Assembly (NCBI GenBank): GCA_964515555.1
Contig: CAZEVY010000015.1
Coordinates: forward strand, 17,821-81,820
Length of the DNA: 64,000 nucleotides
Direction of reading: 5' to 3'
Source: CAZEVY01 sp964515555
Lineage (GTDB): Bacteria > Acidobacteriota > Terriglobia > Bryobacterales > Bryobacteraceae
Shown here: positions 34,638 to 43,651 of the stretch, one piece after another
Numbering within the stretch: position 1 is the stretch's first letter
Layout of the letters: each line of letters opens with the position of its first letter
Program-made: the position numbers and the translations under genes
Notes under the pieces: model-generated
Database searches by the model: none
What the model saw: only the letters and a program-made list of their open reading frames with translations
Told to the model about the DNA's origin: nothing

Positions 34638-35489
34638 ATGAAAACACTACTTGTTTTTTCTTTTTGCGCGGCAGTATTCGCGCAGGCGCCGTTTTCCGGG
34701 CCGCAGGCCGGCGAGCCGCTGCCGTCCTTCAAGACGCTCATGGTCAACGGCCCAGACGCCGGCCGGGAGGTCGACACGGTCGCCGGCTTCGGCGACGCGC
34801 CCGTGATGCTGGTGTTCATCCACCAGCTCGACCGCAACGTCGCGGCCTTCCTTCGGCCGGTGGAGGACTACGCGAAGGATCGCGCCGCGGCGGGGTCGCT
34901 CAAGACGCTGTTCGTGTACCTGGCGCCCGACAAGGTGGAGGGCGAGCGCCGGATGCAGCAGGTCGTCAAGTCGCTCAACATGAAGTCGCCGGTGGGCGTG
35001 TCGGTGGAGGGCGTGGAGGGACCGGGCGCTTACGGGCTGAACAAGCAGGTGGCCATCACGGCGATCGCGGCGAATCAACGCCGCGTGACGGCGAACGTCG
35101 CACTGGTGCAGCCGGGCATGGTGGATTCGCCGAAGCTGCTCGCTGAGGTCGCCAAGCACGCGGGGGGGCGCGTGAAAAGCGTCAAGGATCTCGAGGAGGA
35201 AATGGCGAAGCAGCGGAGTATGATGGCGCGTCCGATGGGCCAGGAGGGCAAGCCCGCGCCGCCGCCCGATCCCCCCGAGATGGTGAATCTGCTGCGGGCG
35301 CTGATCCAGCGGACCAACAGCGGTGAGCGTGTCGACCAGGTGGTGAAGGAGCTGCGCGAGTGGGCGGGCGACGACGCGACGAAGAAGTCGCAGCTCGCCG
35401 CCAAGCTGGGCGTGATCATTCCGCTGAAGTACGGCACCGATTACGCGCAGTCGCAGATGCCGGTGCTGAAGACGGCTTTGGAAAAATAA
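34638..35489 (+). CDS. Secreted redoxin-like protein without CxxC, paralogue B
   Basis: A 283-residue protein; ATG at 34638 gives signal peptide MKTLLVFSFCAAVFAQA. An in-frame GTG at 34629 overlapping the previous stop is an alternative. It shares extended blocks with the product of 31685-32524: FSGPQAGEPLPSFKTLMVNG, LKTLFVYLAPDKVEGERRMQ, QVVKSL, VEGVEGPGAYGLNKQVAITA and VALVQPG. It differs by lacking a Cys near the first helix and by a longer C-terminal helical tail (EEEMAKQRSMMARPMGQEGK, then a PPP stretch). It closes the five-gene unit and probably arose by duplication within it. Confidence 0.75.
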   Translation: MKTLLVFSFCAAVFAQAPFSGPQAGEPLPSFKTLMVNGPDAGREVDTVAGFGDAPVMLVFIHQLDRNVAAFLRPVEDYAKDRAAAGSLKTLFVYLAPDKVEGERRMQQVVKSLNMKSPVGVSVEGVEGPGAYGLNKQVAITAIAANQRRVTANVALVQPGMVDSPKLLAEVAKHAGGRVKSVKDLEEEMAKQRSMMARPMGQEGKPAPPPDPPEMVNLLRALIQRTNSGERVDQVVKELREWAGDDATKKSQLAAKLGVIIPLKYGTDYAQSQMPVLKTALEK

Positions 35490-35497
35490 GGCGAGAA

Positions 35498-35517
35498 CTG
35501 GAGGGCCGCCCCACCTT
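35498..35517. repeat. Intergenic palindromic element, copy 2 (partial)
   Basis: CTGGAGGGCCGCCCCACCTT, identical over 20 bp to 8902-8921. It lies between two convergent genes and ends on the first base of the reverse-strand stop of the glycosidase gene at 35517. Confidence 0.6.
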
Positions 35518-37523
35518 CAGGCGGCGCCGGCGATCATCGTGTCCAGCCGCCGCACCTCGTAGACGTCTTCGACCGCGGCGCGCAGCAGCTCGCCGACGCT
35601 CCATGCCTGCGCAACGCATCCCCGCGGAGTGTGCGGGGTGTCGCCGTCGAAGATCTCCGACACCTGGCCCAGTCCCGCCTCGCGGAGATGATCGGAGAAC
35701 TCGCGCAGCCAGCGCCCGGCCTCCTCGCGCGCCTCCCGCGACCGTCCGTTCGTCCGGACCCAGGCGCTGATGAAAGGTCCCAGCAGCCAGGGCCACACCG
35801 TCCCCTGATGGTAGGCGCCGTCGCGGCCCGGCACGTCGCCCTCGTAGCGGCCGCGATACCGGGGATCGTAGGGCGACAGGCTTCGCAGGCCGACGGGTGT
35901 CAGCAGCTCGCGCCGCACCGCCTCCAGCATCGGACGCGCGCGCTCGGGCGCCAGGATCGGATAGGCGAGGCTCGCGGCGAGCACCTGGTTGGGCCGCATC
36001 GAACCGTCGCGCATATCGCCGTCGACGACATCGTAGAGGCAGGCCTTGGCATCGTTCCAGAACTGGGCGTTGAAGCTCTCCCGCGCGCGGCCGGCGAGCG
36101 CCTCGAAACGCGCGCGTTGATCCGGGAAACCGAAACGCGCGGCCAGCTCCTCCATGATGCGCAGAGCGTTGTACCACAGCGCCTGGATCTCGACCGGCTT
36201 TCCGTGGCGCGGCGTCACCACCCAATCGCCGACCTTGGCGTCCATCCAGGTGAGCTGCACGCCTTGCTCGCCCGACAGCAACAGGCCGTCCTCGTCAACG
36301 CGGATGCCGTAGCGCGTGCCCGCGACGTGGTGGTCCACGATCGACGCCAGCACATCGTAGAGGCGCCGCTCGACGAAGTCGTAGTCGCCCGTGTAGCTCA
36401 AGTAGGCGCGCACGGCGTCGAAGTACCAGAGGGTGGCGTCGACGGTGTTGTACTCGGGCGTCTCGCCGGCGTCGGGGAAGCGGTTCGGAAGCATGCCGCG
36501 GTCGACGTGGCGCGAGAACTCGAGCAGGATGCCGCGCGCGATCGCGGTACGGCCGGTGACCAGCGCGACGCCGGGCAGCGCGATCATCGTGTCGCGTCCC
36601 CAGTCGCTGAACCAGTGATAGCCGGCGACGATGGTCTGGCCGCCGCCGCGCGACACCACGAACTGATCGGCGGCGGCGGTGAGATCGGCGATCAACGGAT
36701 CGACGGCGGGCGCGGTCGCGACGATGGCGGCCCGGCGCGCGAGCTCGGCGTCGCGGAGCGCGCGCACATCGGCGGCGCGGCGCTGGTCGGAGGCGACGAC
36801 GAAGGCCGTTTTCGCGTCTTCTCCCAGGGCGAATGTAGCCAGGAAGGGGGAATACAAATCCTCGCGGAAATCGAGGCCGCGCTCGCGTTCGGCGTCGTAT
36901 TCGAAGTTGAAGTACCACAGGCCTTCGGGGTCGATCGATTCGGCGTTATGGCCGAAATGCAGCGGCGGCAGATCGCCGTAGGGCCGCACGGTCGCCAGGC
37001 CGGGCTTTTCCTCGACCGACGGATCGAGCGCTTCGTTGCGGTGCGTGGTGGAGTGGTAGTCGCGGAACGCGATCAGGGGGCGCACTTCGAGGGTGACCTC
37101 GGGCAGCGGCTCGCCGGTGGTGGAGCGAATCTCCCACTCGACGACGGTGGTGTTCTCGCCGTGCACCATGAAGATGCGCTTCTCGACTTCGATGCCCTCC
37201 ACGGCGTAGACGTACGTGGGAAACGGATCGAGACGGAACTCGCTGAGGCACTCATGGCCGCGCGGGTGGACGGCGCCGGGGTAGCGGTTGGCCGACAGAT
37301 CGAAGCGCCGTTCGCCGATGACGAGCGTCTCTTCGAGCTTCGAGAGCATGACGACGCGGCCGACCGGCGGCCGGGTCGCCGCGGTCAGCAGGCCGTGATA
37401 GCGGCGCGAGTTGGCGCCCGTCACGGTAGACGATGCAAAGCCTCCCAGGCCGTTGGTCTCAAGCCATTCCCGCCGCACGGCGGCGTCGAAATCGGCGCAG
37501 GCTTCCCCGGACAGGCGGATCAT
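35517..37523 (-). CDS. Glycogen-debranching-type glycosidase (GH133/GDE-like)
   Basis: A 668-residue protein from ATG 37523 (MIRLSGEACADFDAAVRREW); an upstream extension to 37571 is possible but reaches the divergent gene. The N-terminal beta-sandwich domain has ETNGLGGFASSTVTGANSRR and YHGLLTAATRPPVGR. The C-terminal (alpha/alpha)6 barrel has AGYHWFSDWGRDTMIALPGV, GMLPNRFPDAGETPEYNTVD, LTWMDAKVGDWVVTPRHGKP, VEIQALWYNAL and GAYHQGTVWPWLLGPFISAW. These are the signatures of amylo-alpha-1,6-glucosidase-like glycogen debranching enzymes. No other glycogen gene is adjacent. Confidence 0.92.
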   Translation of the reverse strand: MIRLSGEACADFDAAVRREWLETNGLGGFASSTVTGANSRRYHGLLTAATRPPVGRVVMLSKLEETLVIGERRFDLSANRYPGAVHPRGHECLSEFRLDPFPTYVYAVEGIEVEKRIFMVHGENTTVVEWEIRSTTGEPLPEVTLEVRPLIAFRDYHSTTHRNEALDPSVEEKPGLATVRPYGDLPPLHFGHNAESIDPEGLWYFNFEYDAERERGLDFREDLYSPFLATFALGEDAKTAFVVASDQRRAADVRALRDAELARRAAIVATAPAVDPLIADLTAAADQFVVSRGGGQTIVAGYHWFSDWGRDTMIALPGVALVTGRTAIARGILLEFSRHVDRGMLPNRFPDAGETPEYNTVDATLWYFDAVRAYLSYTGDYDFVERRLYDVLASIVDHHVAGTRYGIRVDEDGLLLSGEQGVQLTWMDAKVGDWVVTPRHGKPVEIQALWYNALRIMEELAARFGFPDQRARFEALAGRARESFNAQFWNDAKACLYDVVDGDMRDGSMRPNQVLAASLAYPILAPERARPMLEAVRRELLTPVGLRSLSPYDPRYRGRYEGDVPGRDGAYHQGTVWPWLLGPFISAWVRTNGRSREAREEAGRWLREFSDHLREAGLGQVSEIFDGDTPHTPRGCVAQAWSVGELLRAAVEDVYEVRRLDTMIAGAA

Positions 37524-37585
37524 GGAATTTACTCCGTACTTCACAATACACCCCCGTGCAATAATCTTCATCCAGGAGGCCCTCC

Positions 37586-38602
37586 TTGCAGACCCGAAGA
37601 CAGTTCGCCGCCGCTGCCGCCGGAGCCGCGGCGCTTCCCGCTTTCGCCGCTCGCAAGCCGCTTCCGGAGCTTGCGCCCGGAATCAAGATCTCCCTTCAGT
37701 TGGGCACAGACCCGACCGAGGAAGATTTCACGTGGACCAAGCAGCTCGGCGTCGAGTACGTCAACATCCCGACGGGCGGCGCACGGTCGACTCTGGAGAC
37801 CTTCCGCGACCTCAAGAAACGCGTCGAAGCCGCGGGCCTCAAGGTCTGGAACATCGGCAACAGTAACGTCCACAACATGCCGGAAGTGACGTTGAATCTT
37901 CCCGGCCGAGACCAGAAAATCGAGGAGTACAAGAATTACCTCCGGAACCTGGCCGCCGCGGGCGTTTACTACACCACCTACGCGCACATGGGCAACGGCA
38001 TCTGGAGCTCGGCGCGCGAGACCACGCGTGGCGGGGCGTCGGCGCGCGCCTTCCGGATGGAGACGGCCAAGGGCAACTGGGCGGGCAAGGTGTTCGAAGC
38101 GCCGCTTTCGCACGGCCGCAAGTTCTCGAAGGAAGAGATCTGGGAGAACTACACGTACTTCATCAAGCAGGTCGTGCCCGTGGCCGAAGAGCTGGGCATT
38201 CGCATCGGGATTCACCCCGACGATCCTCCCGTCCCCGAACTCGCCGGCGTGCCGCGCTGCATTTTCGGCAATTACGACGGCTACGTGAAGGCGCTGGAGA
38301 TCGCGAATAGTCCGAATATCGGCGTGTGCCTGTGCTGCGGGACCTGGATGGAGGGCGGCAAGTACACCGGCAAGGACGTCTTCGACGCCATCAAGGGCTT
38401 CGCGAAGATGGGCAAGCTCTGGAAGATTCACTTCCGCAACGTGACCGCGCCGATTCCCTACTTCGTCGAGACCTTCGTCGACAACGGCTACACCGACATG
38501 CGGCGCGTGATGCGCACGCTGGTCGACGTGGATTTTCGCGGCAACCTGATCGCCGACCATGTGCCGGAAATGGTCGGCGGGCGGCGCGCGGGCTGGTCGT
38601 AC
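37586..38602 (+). CDS. Tat-exported UxuA-like sugar isomerase/dehydratase, 3' end in gap
   Basis: At least 339 residues before the N run. The start is TTG at 37586, placed by AGGAGG at 37574-37579 (6-nt spacer); no closer ATG exists. MQTRRQFAAAAAGAAALPAF is a twin-arginine-type signal. The body is a xylose-isomerase-like TIM barrel resembling mannonate dehydratase: LGVEYVNIPTGG, GLKVWNIGNSNVHNMPEVTL, LGIRIGIHPDDPPVPELAGV, PNIGVCLCCGTWMEGG, KIHFRNVTAPIPYFVETFVD and LIADHVPEM. The metal ligands Cys/His of UxuA appear in CLCCG and IHFRN. Only the C-terminus (perhaps 20-40 residues) is lost. Export is unusual for a classical UxuA. Confidence 0.82.
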
Positions 38603-38702
38603 NNNNNNNNNNNNNNNNNNNNNNNNNNNNNNNNNNNNNNNNNNNNNNNNNNNNNNNNNNNNNNNNNNNNNNNNNNNNNNNNNNNNNNNNNNNNNNNNNN
38701 NN
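38603..38702. other. Assembly gap (100 N)
   Basis: Exactly 100 unknown bases of scaffold filler. It removes the 3' ends of two convergent genes. The flanks are not repeated, so unlike the second gap there is no evidence of overlap; the true length is unknown. Confidence 0.98.
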
Positions 38703-41104
38703 GCCGAGGCCGGCTCGATCCTCGAAGCCCGGCGCGCCGGCAGGTACGCCGCCACGACTGCCGAGGCCACCAACGCCACCGCGACCCCCAGAAAGGTCGC
38801 CGGATCGTGGCGGTCGACGCCGAACAGCAGCCCGGAGAGGAATCGCGCCAGCCACGCTGCCATCGCCAGTCCCGCCGCGATTCCGGCGAGCGCCAGCGCC
38901 AGACCGCGGCCGACAATCATCCGCAGCACGTCCGCCCGCGCGGCGCCCAACGCCATGCGCACGCCGATCTCGCGGGTCCGCTGGCTCACCGTCGCGTTGA
39001 TCACGCCGTAGATTCCGATCAGCGCCAGCGCCAGCGCGACGGCAGCGAACACGCCCAGCAGCAGCATCGTGAATCGGCGCTCGCCGACCGAATCGGCCAG
39101 CATCTCCTCCAGCGTCGCGGCGTCGTAGACGGGCAGCTCGGGGTCGACCGACGCGACGGCGCGGCGCAGAGCGGGCAACAGCGCCACGGGATCGCCCGCC
39201 GTGCGCACCGCGATGCTGATGGTGCTCATCGGATTCTGCCGCTGCGGCAGGTAGACGGTCTGCGGCGTCTCGGCGGCCAGGCCGCGGAACTTAACGTCGG
39301 GCACGACGCCGACGATCTCGCGCGGCACGCCATACATCACCACGCGGCGGCCGACCGGCTCCTCGCCGCCGAAATGGCGCTTCACGAACGCCTGGTTGAC
39401 GACGGCCACCAGCGGGCGCTTCGAATCGTCGTCGCGCGTGAAGCCGCGGCCGGCCGTCAGCGGGATTCGCAGCATCTCGAAGTAGCCTTCGCCGACCGGA
39501 CGGAACCGTGCCTCGTCCTGCTGGCCGGGCGGCGGCGCGGGCCGTCCCTCGATGGTGACGCGCGTCGTCCAGCCGCCGCTCAACGGACGATTCAGCGAGA
39601 GTTCCGCCGCACGCACGCCCGGCAGCGCGCGCACCTTCTCGATGAGCCGCTCCTGGAACTGCGCGGCCTGCGGCCAGTCGTGCAGCGGCCAAACTTTCGG
39701 AAACGGATAGCGGCCCGCCGGGAGGTCGACGCTGGCGGTCAGCACGTTGCGAGGATCGAGTCCCGGGTCGAGCGACATCAGGCGCGACATGGTGCGTATC
39801 ATCAGTCCCGCGCCGGCCAGCAGCACGACCGACAACGCGACCTCCACCGCGACGAGCGCCTGACGGAAGCGCTGCTCGCCGCGGCCCGACGAAACGTTGC
39901 GTCCAGCCTCACGCATCGCCCGCTCGGTGCGGTCGCCCGACAGCCGCAGGGCCGGGGCCAAACCGAAGATCACCGAAGTGATCAGTGCCAATCCGGCCGC
40001 GGCGGCGAGTACTCCCCAACCCGGTCCCGTCTCGGGGACGAGCGGCAGCGTCACCGGCGCCAGGGCCACCAAGGCGCGCGATCCCCATGCCGCCAGGAGA
40101 ACTCCCGCGGCCGCGCCGGCGACGCAGAGCAGCAGCACTTCGGCGAGGAGTTGGGTCGCCAGCCGCGAGCGGCTCGCCCCGAGCGCTTTGCGCACAGCCA
40201 GTTCGCGTGTCACCAGGCCGGATCGCGCGAGCAGCAGGTTCGTCATGTTGACGCAGGCGATCAGCAGCAGACAGACGACCCCGCCGCCGAGCACCCACAG
40301 CGCCGGCCGCACCTGTTGCGTGATTTCCATGTGCAGGGGCCGGACCCAGGCGCCGCGCCCGGTATTGTCGTCCGGGTAAGCGGCCTCCAGGCGCTTCATG
40401 ATGGTGGACATTTCGCTCTGCGCGCGTTCGATCGCGATGCCGGGCTTGAGCCTGCCGAGCAAAAGCGCGGTGTGGCGTCCGCGGAACATGTCGAACCGGT
40501 CGAACGCCACTGGAAGCCAAAGCGCGTCGCCACCGTCGCCGAGCGTCGCGGCGGCCGGCGGCATCACGCCGACGATCTGGTGGCTCTCGCCGTTGAGCCT
40601 TGCGGCGCGGCCTACCACGCCGCGGTCGGCGCCAAAGCGCTCCCGCCACAGGCGGTCGCTCAATACGATCACGCGGTCGCGGCCCGGCGCCATTTCATCG
40701 GGGGTGAAACCGCGCCCGATCGCGGGCTCGACGCCGAGCATCCGGAAGTAGTTCGACGTGACGCGCGCTCCGGCCAGCCGCTCGGCTTCGTCGCCGACGG
40801 CGAGGGCGATGTTGTTCGACTGCCGCGCCGCCAGGTCGCGGAATACGGTCGCCTGCCGGTTGATGTCGAGGTAGTCGGGCATGGACGCCGTTTCGCGTTG
40901 CGTGCCGCGGATGCGGTCGTTCTCAAAGACGACGACCAGGCGTCCGGGGTCGGGGAAGGGGAGCGGCCGCAGGACGACGGCGTAGAGGACGCTGAAGATG
41001 GCCGAATTGGCGCCGATGCCGAGCGCCAGGATGGCAATGGCGGTCAGCGCGAAGCCGGGAGCGCGGACGAGTTTGCGGGCGGCGAGACGGAAGTCGGACA
41101 GCAT
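38703..41104 (-). CDS. ADOP-type ABC transporter permease (MacB/FtsX fusion), C-terminal residues in gap
   Basis: About 800 residues from ATG 41104. The architecture is helix - MacB periplasmic core - three helices - second MacB core - three helices, as in acidobacterial duplicated orphan permeases. Markers: MLSDFRLAARKLVRAPGFAL, ALGIGANSAIFSVLYAVVLR, the FtsX blocks TRELAVRKALGASRSRLATQ and REIGVRMALGAARADVLRMI, and YLPARRASRIEPAS at the gap edge. Family members usually end with a few more residues (ALRYE-like), so only the tail is missing. No ATPase or PadR regulator gene lies alongside. Confidence 0.93.
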
Positions 41105-41162
41105 GCACCCCTCCTATCGCCGGTTAGACGGCGGCTGGCACGAATGGTGAGTGGGCATTCTG

Positions 41163-41519
41163 CTACAGCTGCAAAACGAGGCGCAGCCCACGGTCGACGG
41201 CAGCCTGGAGCTTCGGCGGAACCTCCCCGGCGCGCTCGGTCAGGAAGCCACGGTCGAGGGTCATCAGTTGCGAGACGTTCACGACCGAGTCGCGCGGAAG
41301 GCCGGTCGACTGCGCGGAAAGCAGGACATTGCCGGGCGCCTCGGCGAGGTGGATGTTGCCGGTAATCACCGCGACGATTGCCGTCTGAATCCGGCTGGCG
41401 TTGAAGGAATCCGCCTGGATCACAAGCACCGGCCGAAGATACCCGGGCTCCGAGCGGCGAGGACTCGGAAGGTCGGCCCACCAGATCTCACCGCGTTGGA
41501 TCGCCTCAGACGCTACCAA
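41163..41519 (-). CDS. mazF: MazF/PemK-family mRNA interferase toxin
   Basis: A 118-residue toxin with the MazF fold signatures IQRGEIWWADLPSPRRSEPG, YLRPVLVIQADSFNASRIQT, AIVAVITGN, VNVSQLMTLDRGFLTERAGE and LQAAVDRGLRLVL. The Arg of RPVLVIQ and the Thr/Gln region used in RNA cleavage are present. It overlaps the antitoxin gene by 7 bp, the usual coupled order (antitoxin first). The module sits between the ADOP permease and a glycosyltransferase gene. Confidence 0.93.
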   Translation of the reverse strand: MVASEAIQRGEIWWADLPSPRRSEPGYLRPVLVIQADSFNASRIQTAIVAVITGNIHLAEAPGNVLLSAQSTGLPRDSVVNVSQLMTLDRGFLTERAGEVPPKLQAAVDRGLRLVLQL

Positions 41520-41749
41520 GAATCCTCTCCGAGGGACCTGAGTTGGGCGCGATGTAAGGCCCGATCGACCTTGGCGGGGCGATCGGAATAGACTTCGTTG
41601 AGGCGCTTCGTCACAGCGTCGGCGCGCCCTCGGGCGAGGAACTCCGACAACGCGGCGGCGTACAACTGGCTTCTGGACACCCCCAGCCGCCGGGCCGCGG
41701 CGTCCGCGGCGCGGAACAGGTCGTTGGGCAGGGAGATCGCAGTCTTCAT
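41513..41749 (-). CDS. Ribbon-helix-helix antitoxin partner of MazF
   Basis: A 78-residue protein. The N-terminal ~45 residues are a CopG/MazE-like ribbon-helix-helix (MKTAISLPNDLFRAADAAAR, RLGVSRSQLYAAALSEFLAR). The charged C-terminal tail (YSDRPAKVDRALHRAQLRSL) presumably wraps the toxin. It precedes and overlaps mazF. An imperfect dyad at 41757-41774 overlaps its promoter, fitting autorepression. Confidence 0.9.
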   Translation of the reverse strand: MKTAISLPNDLFRAADAAARRLGVSRSQLYAAALSEFLARGRADAVTKRLNEVYSDRPAKVDRALHRAQLRSLGEDSW

Positions 41750-41755
41750 ACCAGA

Positions 41756-41783
41756 AGTATAACCTGAGTCATACCTGCGACAA
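41756..41783 (-). promoter_or_regulatory. Promoter and operator of the MazEF module
   Basis: On the minus strand, TTGTCG (41783-41778) and TATACT (41761-41756) are 16 bp apart, with the antitoxin ATG 6 bp beyond. An 18-bp imperfect palindrome with GTATRAC-type arms (41757-41774, one mismatch) covers the -10 box and most of the spacer. Confidence 0.5.
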
Positions 41784-41830
41784 CGGAGGGGGCGTCGGAG
41801 ATCGTTTCTCCGGGCGAATCGCGGACGGCG

Positions 41831-43444
41831 TCAGCCGCGCCCGGCTTCGAGCTCGAGCCTACGCTGGCGCTCCCAGGCGACGCGGTCGCGATACTCCTGG
41901 TAGAGCGTCGAGAAGCCCGCCCACCAGTAGCCGCACAGGAACAGCATCATGAAGGGCACGGCGATGAAGTTCAGCGTCTCGATCGAGTAGAGCACCATGC
42001 CGAGGAAGTACGTCCCCATGGCGATCTCGGCGAACGGCAGCCAGCCGCTGCGGCGGCGATAGGAGAGATTCGCCATCGACACGCGCTGGTTGCCCGTGAT
42101 GGCGTACTTGGGCGTGCGCACGAACCCGGTCTTATACCCCACGAGCGCCTCGATCACGGCGCGCGTGTTGATGATCGTCAGCGCCACGCCGGCGGCGATC
42201 ACCATCGGCATCATTACGATCGACCGCTTCCAGCCGCGCCGGTCGCGCTCGTGCTGCGCGAAGACGTAGAAGGCGATCACCGAGAAGAAATTCGCCACCA
42301 CCAGCGGCAGGTCGACCAGCACCATCTGCTGCCAGCCGATGTAGAAGCGCACAATCATCACCGGCAGGAACATCGCCGAGCAAAGCACCATCGCCGGATA
42401 AGTCAGATTCGGCGTCAGGTGGCAGAACGCTTCCAGCTTCACCCGCGCGGGCACGTTCGACCGCAGAATCGTCCCCAACAGCTTCCGCATCACCTGCGTC
42501 AGACCCTTGGCCCAGCGCGACTGCTGTACCTGGAAGCCGTAGGTCTCCACCGGCAACTCCGACGGGCACTCGACGTCGGGCAGGTAGACGAACTTCCAGC
42601 CCTTGATCTGCGCGCGATAGCTGAGGTCGGAGTCCTCGGTGAGGGTATCGTGCTGCCAGCCGCCGGCGTGCTCAATCATGCGGCGGCGCAGCACGCCCGC
42701 CGTTCCGTTGAAGTTGAAGAACAGTCCGCGGCCGTAGCGCGCGATGTGCTCCAGCACGAAGTGGCCGTCGAGCAGCATGGCCTGCACTTCGGTCAGGAGA
42801 TTGTAGTCGCGATTGAGATAAGTCCAGCGCGTCTGCACCACGCCGACATTGGGGTCCGTGAAGTAGTCGACGGTGCGCCGCAGGAAGTCGCGCGGCGGGG
42901 CGAAATCGGCGTCGAAAATCGCGATCAGCTCGCCGGTGGCCGACTGCATGCCCTCGTCGAGAGCGCCCGCCTTGAAGCCGTGGCGGTGCTCCCGATGGCG
43001 GTACTCGATGGGGAAGCCCTGCGCGCGATATTCGTTGACGAGCCGCTCGGTGAATGGGTGGGTCTCGTCGGTCGAGTCGTCGAGCACCTGGACTTGCAGG
43101 CGGTCGCGCGGGTAGTCGATCCGCGCCACCTCATCGAGCAGCCGCTCGACCACGTAGCGCTCGTTGTAGATCGGAAGCTGGATGGTGACGCGCGGCAGTT
43201 CGTCGAATCGCGCGGCGGGGCCTTTGGGGAGCCGCCGGCGATGCTTCAGATACGTGCGGATGACCTCGTAGCGATGGAAGCCGTAGAAGGAAACGAAGCC
43301 GAGCAGCGCGAAATAGGGAATCAGCAGCGCCCAGTCGAACCAGCCGAGCGTGTGGATGCCTGCGAAAGTGTCGTCGAAAAGCGCCTCGGCGAGGCGGTCG
43401 GTGAGTGAGGCTGCGAGAATCAGTGCTGGCGGTGACGGAAGCAT
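41831..43444 (-). CDS. Membrane GT2 glycosyltransferase (cellulose-synthase-like)
   Basis: A 537-residue inner-membrane protein. An N-terminal helix (about 35-58) is followed by a GT2 catalytic domain: VTIQLPIYNERYVVERLLDE, QVQVLDDSTDETHPF, IAIFDADFAPPRDFLRRTVD (DxD), FFNFNGTAGVLRRRMIEHAG, WQHDTLTEDSDLSYRAQIKG (TED) and the QQSRWAKGLTQ (QxxRW) motif. Four or five C-terminal transmembrane helices follow. All catalytic motifs of a processive beta-glycosyltransferase are present. Related proteins make glucan or mannan chains or glycolipids. No BcsB/BcsC-like partner is present. It is divergent from the lipid cassette, 207 bp away. Confidence 0.9.
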   Translation of the reverse strand: MLPSPPALILAASLTDRLAEALFDDTFAGIHTLGWFDWALLIPYFALLGFVSFYGFHRYEVIRTYLKHRRRLPKGPAARFDELPRVTIQLPIYNERYVVERLLDEVARIDYPRDRLQVQVLDDSTDETHPFTERLVNEYRAQGFPIEYRHREHRHGFKAGALDEGMQSATGELIAIFDADFAPPRDFLRRTVDYFTDPNVGVVQTRWTYLNRDYNLLTEVQAMLLDGHFVLEHIARYGRGLFFNFNGTAGVLRRRMIEHAGGWQHDTLTEDSDLSYRAQIKGWKFVYLPDVECPSELPVETYGFQVQQSRWAKGLTQVMRKLLGTILRSNVPARVKLEAFCHLTPNLTYPAMVLCSAMFLPVMIVRFYIGWQQMVLVDLPLVVANFFSVIAFYVFAQHERDRRGWKRSIVMMPMVIAAGVALTIINTRAVIEALVGYKTGFVRTPKYAITGNQRVSMANLSYRRRSGWLPFAEIAMGTYFLGMVLYSIETLNFIAVPFMMLFLCGYWWAGFSTLYQEYRDRVAWERQRRLELEAGRG

Positions 43445-43651
43445 CGGAGACTGCCGGATCGCTCGAATCCCAAGCGCTCACCCGGGGCCGGGGTTCGGAC
43501 GATCAATGGGCCGCGCAACCATCTTCACGAGGCCCGTCACGTTATTCTACATCGTTTCGGGTGGTTTGCATCTGAAAAAGGCTTAACGCAGCAAGTGGCG
43601 TGGAATCTATGAGTTGAGGGCGGCGGTCCGGACATCGCTCGGATTGCTATA

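Noticed and set aside
37568..41104. Continuous minus-strand frame running through the first N gap
   Set aside because: The part beyond the gap is antisense to the UxuA-like gene; the permease must end within or just after the gap.
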